The position numbers and the translations under genes were made by a program. Below are positions 53,077-61,941 of a DNA stretch of 64,000 nt, in pieces. Below the pieces are notes generated by a model. It was not told the DNA's origin and ran no database searches. It saw nothing but the letters and a program-made list of their open reading frames with translations. Position 1 is the first letter of the stretch. Every line of letters starts with the position of its first letter. This DNA comes from Lachnospiraceae bacterium (GTDB lineage: Bacteria; Bacillota; Clostridia; Lachnospirales; Lachnospiraceae): the NCBI GenBank assembly GCA_022792335.1, contig JAAWAV010000020.1:54631-118630 (forward strand), given 5' to 3'.

Positions 53077-55173
53077 ATGAAAAAAAAGCACACAAGAAAA
53101 TGGCTTCCTGTGATGCTGGCTGCAGGTCTGTTTCTTCAGCAGGTGATGGCTGTCAGCGCGGCAGGAGTGAAAGAAGAACCGGAAGGACTTCCGCAGGAAA
53201 GCCGTCTGGCGGCTGAAACGGTTCCTGGGGGTTCCACGGAAGAATCTTCTTTGGCCAAGGAAACAGAAAGGGAAGAATCGTCTATAGATCCGGAGACTTC
53301 TTTGGAAGAAGAAACCATCGTAGAAGAAAGTACGACGGAAGAGGAAACGACTGCAAAAGAGGAGACTGTAGAAGAGGAGACTACGAAAGAGGAAAAAACG
53401 ACGGCAGCAGTAGAGACTACTACGGGGAAAGAAACAACTGCGGCGGTGGAAACGACGCCGGAGGAGTCTGATACAGAGACAGAAACGACGTTGGAGGAAG
53501 AGACAACCTCAGAGGAGGAAACGGCTGCAGAGACAGAGGATGTTTTTGCACGTTACGGAGACGCGTCCAGGCTTGTTTACAGTACCCATGTGCAGACTTT
53601 TGGCTGGCAGGATCCGGTTCCGGAAGGGTCTTTAAGCGGAACGGTCGATAAATCCAAGCGTCTGGAAGGGATTAAAATCTGGCTGAACAATCCGAAGGGA
53701 ATCGACGGCAGCATTCAGTACCGGACCCATGTGCAGACCTTCGGGTGGCAGGATTGGGTAGGGAACGGAGAGCTGAGCGGAACGGTCAACAAATCCAAAC
53801 GTCTGGAAGCCATCGAAATCCGCCTGACCGGCCAGATGGCAGAAACTTATGATATTTACTACAGAGTCCACAGCCAGACCTTTGGGTGGCTGGACTGGGC
53901 CAAAAACGGAGAGGTGGCAGGAACTTCCGGTTACAGCAAGCGTCTGGAGGCCATCGAGATTGTCCTTGTGGACAAGGGCGGAAAGGCGCCGGGCCCTACG
54001 GAAGATCCGTTTCTGGAACATATTCTTTTAAAGTATACGACTCATGTGCAGACTTTTGGATGGCAGGACTGGGTTGTAAACGGGGCCATGAGCGGGACTT
54101 CCGGAAAGTCCAAGCGTCTGGAGGGGATCAAAATTGTCCTGGACAATCTGACTCATACCCAGGGCGGTATCCGGTATCGGACCCATGTGCAGACCTTCGG
54201 ATGGCAGGACTGGGTGGAAAACGGAGCGTTAAGCGGTACGACCGGAAAATCCAAGCGTCTGGAGGCCATTGAAATTGAGCTGACCGGAGAGATGGCGACT
54301 GTATACGACGTTTATTACCGGACCCATGTACAGACCTTCGGCTGGACCGGCTGGGCCAAAAACGGGGAGGCCTGCGGGAGTACAGAGTATTCCAAACGTC
54401 TGGAAGGCATTGAAATCCGGTTGGTCAAAAAGGGGAAGAATGTACCGGGCAGTACGGAGAATATTTTATTTACGCCGATGCGGTCTGTAAAATGGGGGAT
54501 CGACGTTTCCAATTACCAGAGAGGGACCAACTGGAAACGGGCAAAAGAGGACGGGGTGGAATTTGCCATGTTCCGTCTGACTCAGAAGGACGAGGCAGGC
54601 CGTGAGATAGACGGAACGAAAATTTATATACAGAAAGACAAATCCCTGGATGATAATCTCATGGGAACCGCAGCCAACGGGATCCCCATTGGAGGCTATG
54701 TTTATAATTATGCTTCTACTCCGGAAGAGGCCAGAGCGGAAGCCCGGTATGCGGTCAGCCTTTTGAAAGGATATAAGGTTACGTATCCGATTGCCTTTGA
54801 CCTGGAACGGAAAGAGCACATGAATACAGCGTCTAAGTTAAACAATATGGCGATGGCGAAGGCCTTCTGTGAGGAGATCCGGGCGGCGGGATATATTCCG
54901 GCCGTATACGGAAGCCCGAACAAACTCCGTACTTGTTTTGATTATACGGAGCTGGCCTCTCTTTACGATATCTGGCTGGCCAGATACCGCTGGAGCGATA
55001 CGGTGATGGATTTCAGCGACCTTGCCACGAAGCAACAGGTATATGCGACCGGCTATGAGGGCGGGAATTATACCAACCTCTCACGGGTAACCATGTGGCA
55101 GTTTACGGAGAGGGGGCAGGTAGCTGGGGTCCCTGGATACTGTGATTTGGATATTTTGTATAAGGAGTATTAA
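53077..55173 (+). CDS. Secreted GH25 lysozyme with six ChW repeats
   Basis: 698 residues. Signal peptide to about 28 (MAVSAAG), then a Glu/Thr/Ser-rich region to about 160. Two ChW triads occupy about 163-460. The C-terminal GH25 muramidase domain at about 470-698 has catalytic Asp476 in GIDVSNYQ and the DLE pair Asp575/Glu577 in AFDLERK. It hydrolyses the N-acetylmuramic acid to N-acetylglucosamine bond. The ChW arrays should hold it on the wall. It lies inside the polysaccharide locus but has its own strong promoter, so it can be expressed separately. Confidence 0.93.
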   Translation: MKKKHTRKWLPVMLAAGLFLQQVMAVSAAGVKEEPEGLPQESRLAAETVPGGSTEESSLAKETEREESSIDPETSLEEETIVEESTTEEETTAKEETVEEETTKEEKTTAAVETTTGKETTAAVETTPEESDTETETTLEEETTSEEETAAETEDVFARYGDASRLVYSTHVQTFGWQDPVPEGSLSGTVDKSKRLEGIKIWLNNPKGIDGSIQYRTHVQTFGWQDWVGNGELSGTVNKSKRLEAIEIRLTGQMAETYDIYYRVHSQTFGWLDWAKNGEVAGTSGYSKRLEAIEIVLVDKGGKAPGPTEDPFLEHILLKYTTHVQTFGWQDWVVNGAMSGTSGKSKRLEGIKIVLDNLTHTQGGIRYRTHVQTFGWQDWVENGALSGTTGKSKRLEAIEIELTGEMATVYDVYYRTHVQTFGWTGWAKNGEACGSTEYSKRLEGIEIRLVKKGKNVPGSTENILFTPMRSVKWGIDVSNYQRGTNWKRAKEDGVEFAMFRLTQKDEAGREIDGTKIYIQKDKSLDDNLMGTAANGIPIGGYVYNYASTPEEARAEARYAVSLLKGYKVTYPIAFDLERKEHMNTASKLNNMAMAKAFCEEIRAAGYIPAVYGSPNKLRTCFDYTELASLYDIWLARYRWSDTVMDFSDLATKQQVYATGYEGGNYTNLSRVTMWQFTERGQVAGVPGYCDLDILYKEY

Positions 55174-55202
55174 AAGGAAGAAAAGAACGGAGGGTGAAAA
55201 CC

Positions 55203-57398
55203 GTGAAGTATTATATCGATCATATCAAAACGGGAACTTCTGAGATGGTAGTTTCCGGGTGGGCGGTCAGCGACTCTCCGGAGGTCCCCGTGGGGATTGA
55301 GATTGTCGGAAAAAAGAGCGGGAGCATACCCTTTACCCGCACAGATGCGGGGCGTTTCGATGTAAACCGGGAGTTTTTCCTGGGAAAAAGCCAGTTGAAG
55401 CTGGGGTTTTGTATTTCTTTTCCCTACGATGCGGAAGATACGTATGAAATCGTCTTTCACGCAGAGGGGAAAACCATGAAAGGAAAACTGACGGCCGGAG
55501 GAACGAAGGCGCAGAAGGCCGCTCCCTTCCTCCGACTCCGTCTCCTGCTCCGGCCAGACACCATTGGCCGGGGCATGGCTATTTTAAGGCAATATGGCTG
55601 GAAGGCATTTTTTAAGAAACTGTCTGGAAAGCTGAAAAAAAGCAGGGATCAGTATCATGACTGGCGTATCCAGGTAGAGCCGTCTCCAGCAGAGCTTGCC
55701 AGCCAGCGAAAAGCCAGTTTTGCGGTTATGCCAAAGTTCAGTATTTTGGTTCCCCTTTACCGGACGCCGGAGCGCCTCTTTGCGGAAATGGTAAAATCTG
55801 TACAGAGACAGACCTATGGAAACTGGGAACTTTGTCTGGCGGACGGGAGCGGGACAGCGGAAGAGGATCGACTGTTTCGACAGGTGGAAACATATCAGAA
55901 GGCGGACAAAAGAGTGAAATATGTCCGTCTTTCGGAGAATCTGGGGATTGCCGGAAATACCAATGCCGCGCTTTCCATGGCGACGGGAGATTATTTTGTA
56001 TTGTTAGATCATGACGATATGCTCTCGGAGGATGCGCTTTATGAGTGTGCGCTCCGGATCAACCAGGAGGCAGAAGCAGGAAAAAAGGCGCAGGTGCTCT
56101 ATTCCGATGAAGATAAACTGACGATGAAGAAAGGAAGGGCTTTCTATTTCGACGCCCATTTTAAACCGGATTTTAATCCGGATCTGCTTCGCAGCATGAA
56201 TTATATTTCTCATTTATTTGTGGTGGAACGATCTTTGGCAGAGAAAGTTGGCGGATTCCGGCAGGAGTTTGACGGTTCCCAGGACTATGATTTTATTTTC
56301 CGCTGTACGGAGCAGGCGGAAGTCATCTGTCATATTCCCAGGGTCTTATACCACTGGCGGGTAAGCGCCGGTTCTACGGCAGAGGATCCGGAAGCGAAGC
56401 GATATGCCTTTGAAGCAGGAGCGAGAGCCATCAAAGCGCACTGTGAGCGGACAGGAATCGGCCCGGTGGAAGTGGAGGAAAATGAAGTGCCGGGAACTTA
56501 CCGGGTACGCTATCCGGTGAAAGGAGAACCGCTTGTCTCCGTTATTATTCCCAGTAAGGACCATACGGACGACCTGCGTGTGTGTGTGAAATCTTTGCTG
56601 GAAAAGGCTTCCTATAAAAAACTGGAAGTGTTGATTGTGGAAAATAATAGCACAGAGGAAGAGACCTTCCGGTGTTACCAGGAGCTGGAGGACCGTTATG
56701 AGAATCTCAGAGTCCTTCGGTGGAAAAAGAAAGGGTTCAATTTTTCAGCGATTAATAATTTCGCTCTTCCTCATGCGAAAGGGGAATATCTGCTGTTTTT
56801 GAATAACGATACGGAGTTCATCAATAAGAACTGCATTGAAGAGCTTCTGAGTTTTTGTCAGAGGGATGAAGTGGGAATAGTCGGGGCACAATTATTCTAT
56901 GATGATGATACTATCCAGCATGCGGGAGTTGTGGTAGGCTATAAGGGAATTGCCGGACATACTTTTATTGGTTTTCACCGAGGAGAGAAAACGTATTTCC
57001 TACGTTCCATGTGTGCCCAGGACTACAGTGCGGTTACGGCTGCCTGCATGATGACGAAGCGGAGTGTGTTTGAGGAAATAGGCGGTTTTGATGAGGGAAT
57101 GGCGGTAGCTTTTAATGATATTGATTATTGCCTGAAAGTACGGGCGCTTGGAAAACTGGTGGTCTATAATCCCTTCGCCCAGCTTTATCATTATGAATCC
57201 AAATCCAGAGGGATTGAGGATACACCGGAAAAAATTCTTCGCTTTGACAGCGAGGTGGAAACTTTCCGGAAACGATGGGCAGAGATTTTGGAGAAGGGGG
57301 ATCCTTATTATAATCCAAATCTGACTTTGCTGGCGTCTGACTTTTCATTAAGGAATTTTACAAAAGAGCCTCTGACGGCAGGGGGAGGACTGCAATGA
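55203..57398 (+). CDS. Double GT2 glycosyltransferase with N-terminal beta domain
   Basis: GTG 55203 is preferred (CGGAGGG nine bases upstream) over GTG 55194. The 731-residue protein starts with a beta-rich domain of about 95 residues (MVVSGWAVSDSPEVPVGIEI) similar to the C-terminal end of the protein at 31704. Two GT2 domains follow, starting near 177 (KFSILVPLYRTPE, with DHDD and SDEDKLT) and near 440 (LVSVIIPSKDHTD, with NNDTE). The pairing of two GT2 modules suggests a polymerase or a two-step transferase. It overlaps tagD by four bases, so the two are translated together. Confidence 0.87.
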   Translation: MKYYIDHIKTGTSEMVVSGWAVSDSPEVPVGIEIVGKKSGSIPFTRTDAGRFDVNREFFLGKSQLKLGFCISFPYDAEDTYEIVFHAEGKTMKGKLTAGGTKAQKAAPFLRLRLLLRPDTIGRGMAILRQYGWKAFFKKLSGKLKKSRDQYHDWRIQVEPSPAELASQRKASFAVMPKFSILVPLYRTPERLFAEMVKSVQRQTYGNWELCLADGSGTAEEDRLFRQVETYQKADKRVKYVRLSENLGIAGNTNAALSMATGDYFVLLDHDDMLSEDALYECALRINQEAEAGKKAQVLYSDEDKLTMKKGRAFYFDAHFKPDFNPDLLRSMNYISHLFVVERSLAEKVGGFRQEFDGSQDYDFIFRCTEQAEVICHIPRVLYHWRVSAGSTAEDPEAKRYAFEAGARAIKAHCERTGIGPVEVEENEVPGTYRVRYPVKGEPLVSVIIPSKDHTDDLRVCVKSLLEKASYKKLEVLIVENNSTEEETFRCYQELEDRYENLRVLRWKKKGFNFSAINNFALPHAKGEYLLFLNNDTEFINKNCIEELLSFCQRDEVGIVGAQLFYDDDTIQHAGVVVGYKGIAGHTFIGFHRGEKTYFLRSMCAQDYSAVTAACMMTKRSVFEEIGGFDEGMAVAFNDIDYCLKVRALGKLVVYNPFAQLYHYESKSRGIEDTPEKILRFDSEVETFRKRWAEILEKGDPYYNPNLTLLASDFSLRNFTKEPLTAGGGLQ

Positions 57399-57799
57399 AA
57401 CGGGTAATCACCTATGGAACCTTTGATTTACTGCATTATGGGCATATCCATCTTCTGAGAAGGGCCAGGGCTCTGGGAGATTATCTGGTTGTCGCTTTAT
57501 CCACGGACGAATTTAATTGGAAAGAAAAGCGTAAAACCTGCTATTTTTCTTATGAACAGAGAAAGATATTATTGGAATCTATCCGTTACGTAGATCTGGT
57601 GATTCCGGAAACAGGCTGGGAACAGAAACGAACGGATGTATATGAATATCATATTAATATCTTTGCCATGGGGGATGACTGGAGAGGAAAGTTTGATTTC
57701 CTGAAGGAAGAAGGCGTGGAAGTGGTTTATTTGCCCAGGACGCCAGAAATCAGTACGACACAGATCAAAAGTGATTTACATGTAAAGAAGCCTGAATAA
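57395..57799 (+). CDS. tagD: Glycerol-3-phosphate cytidylyltransferase
   Basis: 134 residues, the normal TagD length. The nucleotidyltransferase motifs YGTFDLLHYGHIHLLRRA (HxGH) and RTPEISTTQIK are present. It makes CDP-glycerol from CTP and glycerol 3-phosphate. No TagF or TagB polymerase is in the window, so this CDP-glycerol may feed a LicD-like transferase (50036) that decorates the polymer, or teichoic acid made elsewhere. It is coupled to the double GT2 gene upstream by an ATGA overlap. Confidence 0.95.
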   Translation: MKRVITYGTFDLLHYGHIHLLRRARALGDYLVVALSTDEFNWKEKRKTCYFSYEQRKILLESIRYVDLVIPETGWEQKRTDVYEYHINIFAMGDDWRGKFDFLKEEGVEVVYLPRTPEISTTQIKSDLHVKKPE

Positions 57800-57853
57800 T
57801 CTATTAAAATCAGCAGATTATTACAAAAAAATTAGGAAAACATTGCTTTTCCA

Positions 57854-57881
57854 TTGCGGAAGTTCCGTTTTGTGGTATAAT
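57854..57881 (+). promoter_or_regulatory. Promoter of the glycosylphosphotransferase/Wzz operon
   Basis: TTGCGG (57854-57859) and TATAAT (57876-57881) are 16 bases apart. The first ATG of the downstream open frame (57880) lies inside this -10 box, which argues that translation starts later, at 57934. Confidence 0.7.
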
Positions 57882-57933
57882 GGAAAAAATGTCGTTTTAT
57901 AAAACGGCAGGATCATTGTTACCGGGGTGGAGT

Positions 57934-59358
57934 ATGTACCGTAAGAAAAATCAGTTTATGGAACTTGTAGTCTGCCTGGCAGATATGCTGGCGGCCTTTT
58001 GTAGTCTTGCTATTGCTGGCGTACTGCGATATCAAAGTATTGTCATGTTTGTAAACTTCGTGGATTTTGACGTTCTTTTCAGCGTTATTGCAGTAATCCA
58101 CGTAGCGGCGTTTTATTTTCTGAGAGTGTTTGATGGATTTTACCGGAGAAATCGCTATCAGGAGATTGTTCTGAGTGTGAAGTATAATCTGGTTTTGATT
58201 GCAGCGGCCCTGTTTGTAGGATTTTCTATCAAGAATGAGATGTTTATCTCCCGACTGGTTATGGGGTATTTTTTTGTGGTAAATACCTGTCTGATCTGGA
58301 TGGTGCACATTTTTATCCGAAACTGGGAGCGGGTTTTTCATCTGAAGTTTAAGAGAAAGACGAGCCTTCTGATTGTGACTACGGAGGACAGGCTGGAAGA
58401 GATTTTGTTTCGCTTTCGGACTTCCAAAGAAGTTCACTGGGAGATTGTGGGAGTTTTACTCCTAGGAGAGCAAAACCGGGATAGAGAATCTTTTGGCGTT
58501 CCAATTATATCAAATGAGGGGGATGCCTATCTGGACTACGCGACTCAGCATGTAGTGGATGAAGTATTTATTCATGTGGAGGGGATCCAGAGACAGGAGG
58601 CTTTTCTGAAGAATCTAATTCTGGAGATGGAAAAAATGGGCGTGGTGGTAAGCCTGAGCCTAGATCTTTTCAATTTAGATCAACATGGAAAGAAACAGAT
58701 TTATAATCTGGAGCAATATCATGTAGTAGCGTTTTCCAGCCGACTGTTTGACTATCGAATGGTGCTCATCAAACGTTTGATAGATATTGCCGGGGCCCTG
58801 GTAGGGCTCGCGATTACAATGGTTGTCGGGGTTATCCTTGCTCCATTTCTCCTTCTGGAATCTAAGGGTCCCTTGATTTTCTGTCAGAAGAGAGTTGGAG
58901 TCAACGGACGGATTTTTAAATTTTATAAATTTCGTTCCATGTATGCTGACGCAGAGGAGCGGAAAAAGGAACTGATGGCTCAGAATGAAGTCAATGGGTT
59001 GATGTTTAAGATGGAGAACGATCCACGGATTACAAAAGTAGGAGCGTTTATCCGCAAGACCAGTATCGACGAACTTCCTCAGTTTTGGAATGTGCTGAAG
59101 GGAGATATGAGCCTGGTGGGGACAAGACCGCCGACTGTGGATGAATATGAACAGTATAATTATCATCAAAAGAGGAGGATCAGTTTCCGTCCGGGTATTA
59201 CGGGCCTCTGGCAGATCAGTGGCCGCAGCGATATCAAGGATTTTGACGAGGTTGTGAAATTGGATTTGGAATATATTGACAACTGGTCTTTGCGGCTGGA
59301 TCTGAAAATTATTTTGAAAACAATTTTGATGGTGTTCCGTGGAAGCGGGGCAAGATAG
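57934..59358 (+). CDS. Polyprenyl glycosylphosphotransferase (WbaP/CpsE type)
   Basis: I take ATG 57934 (GGGGTGGAG upstream), giving 474 residues. ATG 57880 lies in the predicted -10 box, and 57889 would sit at the transcript start. Four N-terminal membrane segments and a CoA-binding-like Rossmann region precede one more membrane helix. The catalytic domain has GPLIFCQKRVGVNGRIFKFY, KTSIDELPQFWNVLKG, SLVGTRPP and PGITGLWQISGR. It transfers a sugar 1-phosphate (often galactose or glucose) from UDP-sugar to undecaprenyl phosphate, starting a lipid-linked repeat. It heads an operon with the Wzz-like protein. Confidence 0.93.
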   Translation: MYRKKNQFMELVVCLADMLAAFCSLAIAGVLRYQSIVMFVNFVDFDVLFSVIAVIHVAAFYFLRVFDGFYRRNRYQEIVLSVKYNLVLIAAALFVGFSIKNEMFISRLVMGYFFVVNTCLIWMVHIFIRNWERVFHLKFKRKTSLLIVTTEDRLEEILFRFRTSKEVHWEIVGVLLLGEQNRDRESFGVPIISNEGDAYLDYATQHVVDEVFIHVEGIQRQEAFLKNLILEMEKMGVVVSLSLDLFNLDQHGKKQIYNLEQYHVVAFSSRLFDYRMVLIKRLIDIAGALVGLAITMVVGVILAPFLLLESKGPLIFCQKRVGVNGRIFKFYKFRSMYADAEERKKELMAQNEVNGLMFKMENDPRITKVGAFIRKTSIDELPQFWNVLKGDMSLVGTRPPTVDEYEQYNYHQKRRISFRPGITGLWQISGRSDIKDFDEVVKLDLEYIDNWSLRLDLKIILKTILMVFRGSGAR

Positions 59359-59383
59359 AATAGAATGTGGAAAGGGAATCACT

Positions 59384-60859
59384 ATGAATGAGCTGGATGA
59401 GATGACCATAAGCCTTAAAGATCTGCTGTATCGGATTTTGCTTCGCTGGAGACTGATTTTGGTATATCTGGTGCTTGGAGCCCTGATTTTTGGGGGAGTT
59501 GGATATATGAAAAATCTGGGGGCTGCCAAAAAGGCGACACAGGGTAAACCGCTTACGGCAAAGGAACAGGTTGAAAAGTATGAAGTGGTGTTGACGGAAA
59601 ATGAAATTGCTGTGGTTCAGGCGGCTGTTAATACGTATTTTGATTATCAGAAGAATATGGAGCTGATAAAGGAGTATTATACAAATTCTATTCGGATGCA
59701 GCTAAATCCCAATGAGGTTCCGAACTTAAGACTTCAGTATTTGATTGATAATCATTACGAAGCGGTCTATCCGGTGGTGGAGGCAAAGGATTATACGGGT
59801 GATATCATCAATTCCTATACAATGATGCTCTCTGACGGGGATGTTTATGAAAAAGTAGCGGCGGTGTTGGGAGATGACATGAACGTCGCTTATGTGGGAG
59901 AACTGATAGGAACTGGTTCTTCTGCAGATATCTTGACTGTTTATGTTGCGGGACGTGATGAGGAAGAGTGCAAGGCGATTTCCAGAGTTCTTCAGGAAAT
60001 TATTCAAGACGGCACTTCGAACTTGAAAAAGCTTTATGGGGAGTTTGACATTACTCTGATTCAGGAGTCATATTATGAGCGTGCAAATACAGATTTGCTG
60101 GCAGAGCAAAGAAAGCAGGAGAATGATTACAATAGTCTGCTTAACAATATGAATGGCCTTGTGAATAATATGACGGACAATCAGAAAAACTATTATTATG
60201 CTCTTCTGGAGGTAGAAGAAGGAGAGGCGGTTGTTGGAGAAAAGGATGCGGAGCATGCGCCCGAAGTAGGAGAAAATGTCCAGGTGGAGCTGTTCCATAA
60301 AAAATATATTCTGCTTGGAGCAGTTTTAGGGGTATTTCTGGTATGCTGTTATCTGGCCTGTCGGTATCTTCTGTCTGCAAGACTCCGTGTGAAAGAAGAC
60401 CTGGAAGGGCCGTTTGGTATTGTCAATCTGGGAGTCCTTCCTCTTGGTCGCCCGAAACGAAAGTTTTTGGACTGTGTGGATCGCTGGATTTCTTCTGCTT
60501 TTGGAGAAAAAAATGGACGGTTTTCAGAAGAAGAGCGTATTCGTATGATTTGTGCTGGAATCCGAATTGGAGCGAAGAAATCGGATATGAAGTCTGTTTA
60601 CTTGACTGGCGTATGCTCAGATGAGGCATGTGAGCAGGTAAAGGCCATGCTCTGTGAGCAGATAAAAAAAGATATAGAAATCGTCCGTTTCGGGAAATCT
60701 GTCGTTTATGATCCGGAAGCACTGGAGGCTATGGTTTCCTCAGATGGAGTGGTTTTCGTTGAACAGATTGACGGCTCCAGATATGATGAGCTGAAGAAGG
60801 AAATCGAAATCTGCAGACAGAATCAGGTTCCAGTGATAGGAAGTGTGATTTTGAGTTGA
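59384..60859 (+). CDS. Wzz/CpsC-like chain-length protein with degenerate kinase-like tail
   Basis: ATG 59384 with GGAAAGGG upstream; 491 residues. Membrane segments at about 23-43 and 308-330 enclose an outer helical domain, the Wzz topology. The cytoplasmic tail from about 365 has the order of a CpsD-type tyrosine autokinase (SVYLTGVCSDEACEQVKAML, and VVFVEQIDGSRYDELKKEIE). It lacks a GKT/GKS Walker A and the Walker A' DxD region, and has no Tyr cluster at its end. The tail is therefore probably not a kinase. It likely controls polymer length together with the glycosylphosphotransferase 25 bases upstream. Confidence 0.85.
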   Translation: MNELDEMTISLKDLLYRILLRWRLILVYLVLGALIFGGVGYMKNLGAAKKATQGKPLTAKEQVEKYEVVLTENEIAVVQAAVNTYFDYQKNMELIKEYYTNSIRMQLNPNEVPNLRLQYLIDNHYEAVYPVVEAKDYTGDIINSYTMMLSDGDVYEKVAAVLGDDMNVAYVGELIGTGSSADILTVYVAGRDEEECKAISRVLQEIIQDGTSNLKKLYGEFDITLIQESYYERANTDLLAEQRKQENDYNSLLNNMNGLVNNMTDNQKNYYYALLEVEEGEAVVGEKDAEHAPEVGENVQVELFHKKYILLGAVLGVFLVCCYLACRYLLSARLRVKEDLEGPFGIVNLGVLPLGRPKRKFLDCVDRWISSAFGEKNGRFSEEERIRMICAGIRIGAKKSDMKSVYLTGVCSDEACEQVKAMLCEQIKKDIEIVRFGKSVVYDPEALEAMVSSDGVVFVEQIDGSRYDELKKEIEICRQNQVPVIGSVILS

Positions 60860-60881
60860 GTAGGACCTCAGAGGACGTAAT

Positions 60882-61910
60882 ATGTCAATAATAAACATTA
60901 CTCTGGCAGTGTTGGTGCTTTGGATTGTACCATATCTGGCCGGAAATGGCTTGTGCGAAGCACTGAAGATAGAGAAAACTGTGCCGAAGTTATATTTGTT
61001 GGGGCTGGTAGCAATCTGGGCATTTTGCCAGTTGATTACTGTACCGCTTGTAGTGATGAAAATGTCTTTTCTGGTGGTAGTGGTTTTGCTTTCCGCGTGG
61101 ATTCTTTTGTTATGTGGTTATGGATTCTATTGTCGGCGGTTTCCGGCTTTTATCCGAGGAGGGAAGAGTCCGGAGCAAAATGTGATGGCAGTGTTTACTG
61201 CAGTTTTAGTGATCGCTTTTTTTCTGACGATACTTTTGGGGCAGCATACCAATGCGGATGATTCTAGATTTGTGGTAAATGCGGTTGATATTGCTCGGAC
61301 AAACCGGATGTTTCTGACGGATCCGAACACAGGGAATGAAATTGCACGTTGGTGGGGAGAGCTGAGTAAGGATGTTACGGCGCCCTGGGCAGTTTATTTT
61401 GCCTACTGTGGAAAGCTGACAGGGCTTTCTCCGACAGTAATTGCTCATACAGTCCTTCCAATGGCACTTTTAACAGCAATTTTTGGTGTGTGGTGGATGC
61501 TTTCCGGTGAACTTTTCAGGAAAGATTTCTTTCATCGTTGTGTATTTTTGATTGTGATGATGCTTTTGCATCTTTATGGATGTTTTTCCGTATACAGCGC
61601 GGAGACTTTTATGATGACCCGCCTGTGGCAGGGAAAGGCGGTCATTGCAGGGCTTGGAGTTCCGGCGATGATCCTTCTATGTATGTGGATTTACCGGTAT
61701 AACAAAAGGCATGATTATATCTGCTTGTTGCTCTTAGATCTTTCTCTTTGCTTGATGTCTGGGATGGGAGTCATTATCGGAGCTCTTTTTCTTGGATGTT
61801 TTGGATTTTTGTATGGGATTTTTAAAAAGAGTTGGAAAACGACGCTGTATTTTTGGGCTATGATTCTCCCGAATGCGGTATATTACCTGGTATATGCGCT
61901 GATCAAATAG
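60882..61910 (+). CDS. Polytopic membrane protein (DUF6077-like)
   Basis: 342 residues with about nine membrane segments. It has a soluble loop LGQHTNADDSRFVVNAVDIA and a following TRLWQGKAVIAGLGVPA stretch, both of which I associate with DUF6077 proteins. Function is not established. An acidic NADDS motif on an outer loop and the place between Wzz and a glycosyltransferase fit a polymerase or GT-C-like role, but that is inference. The stop is followed 31 bases later by a second membrane protein that may complete the function. Confidence 0.65.
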   Translation: MSIINITLAVLVLWIVPYLAGNGLCEALKIEKTVPKLYLLGLVAIWAFCQLITVPLVVMKMSFLVVVVLLSAWILLLCGYGFYCRRFPAFIRGGKSPEQNVMAVFTAVLVIAFFLTILLGQHTNADDSRFVVNAVDIARTNRMFLTDPNTGNEIARWWGELSKDVTAPWAVYFAYCGKLTGLSPTVIAHTVLPMALLTAIFGVWWMLSGELFRKDFFHRCVFLIVMMLLHLYGCFSVYSAETFMMTRLWQGKAVIAGLGVPAMILLCMWIYRYNKRHDYICLLLLDLSLCLMSGMGVIIGALFLGCFGFLYGIFKKSWKTTLYFWAMILPNAVYYLVYALIK

Positions 61911-61941
61911 AAATTCAGAAAAAGATACGGGAGGAATGTTC

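Noticed and set aside
53077..55173. Prophage endolysin
   Set aside because: It has a signal peptide, ChW arrays and no neighbouring phage genes, so it is a chromosomal wall enzyme.
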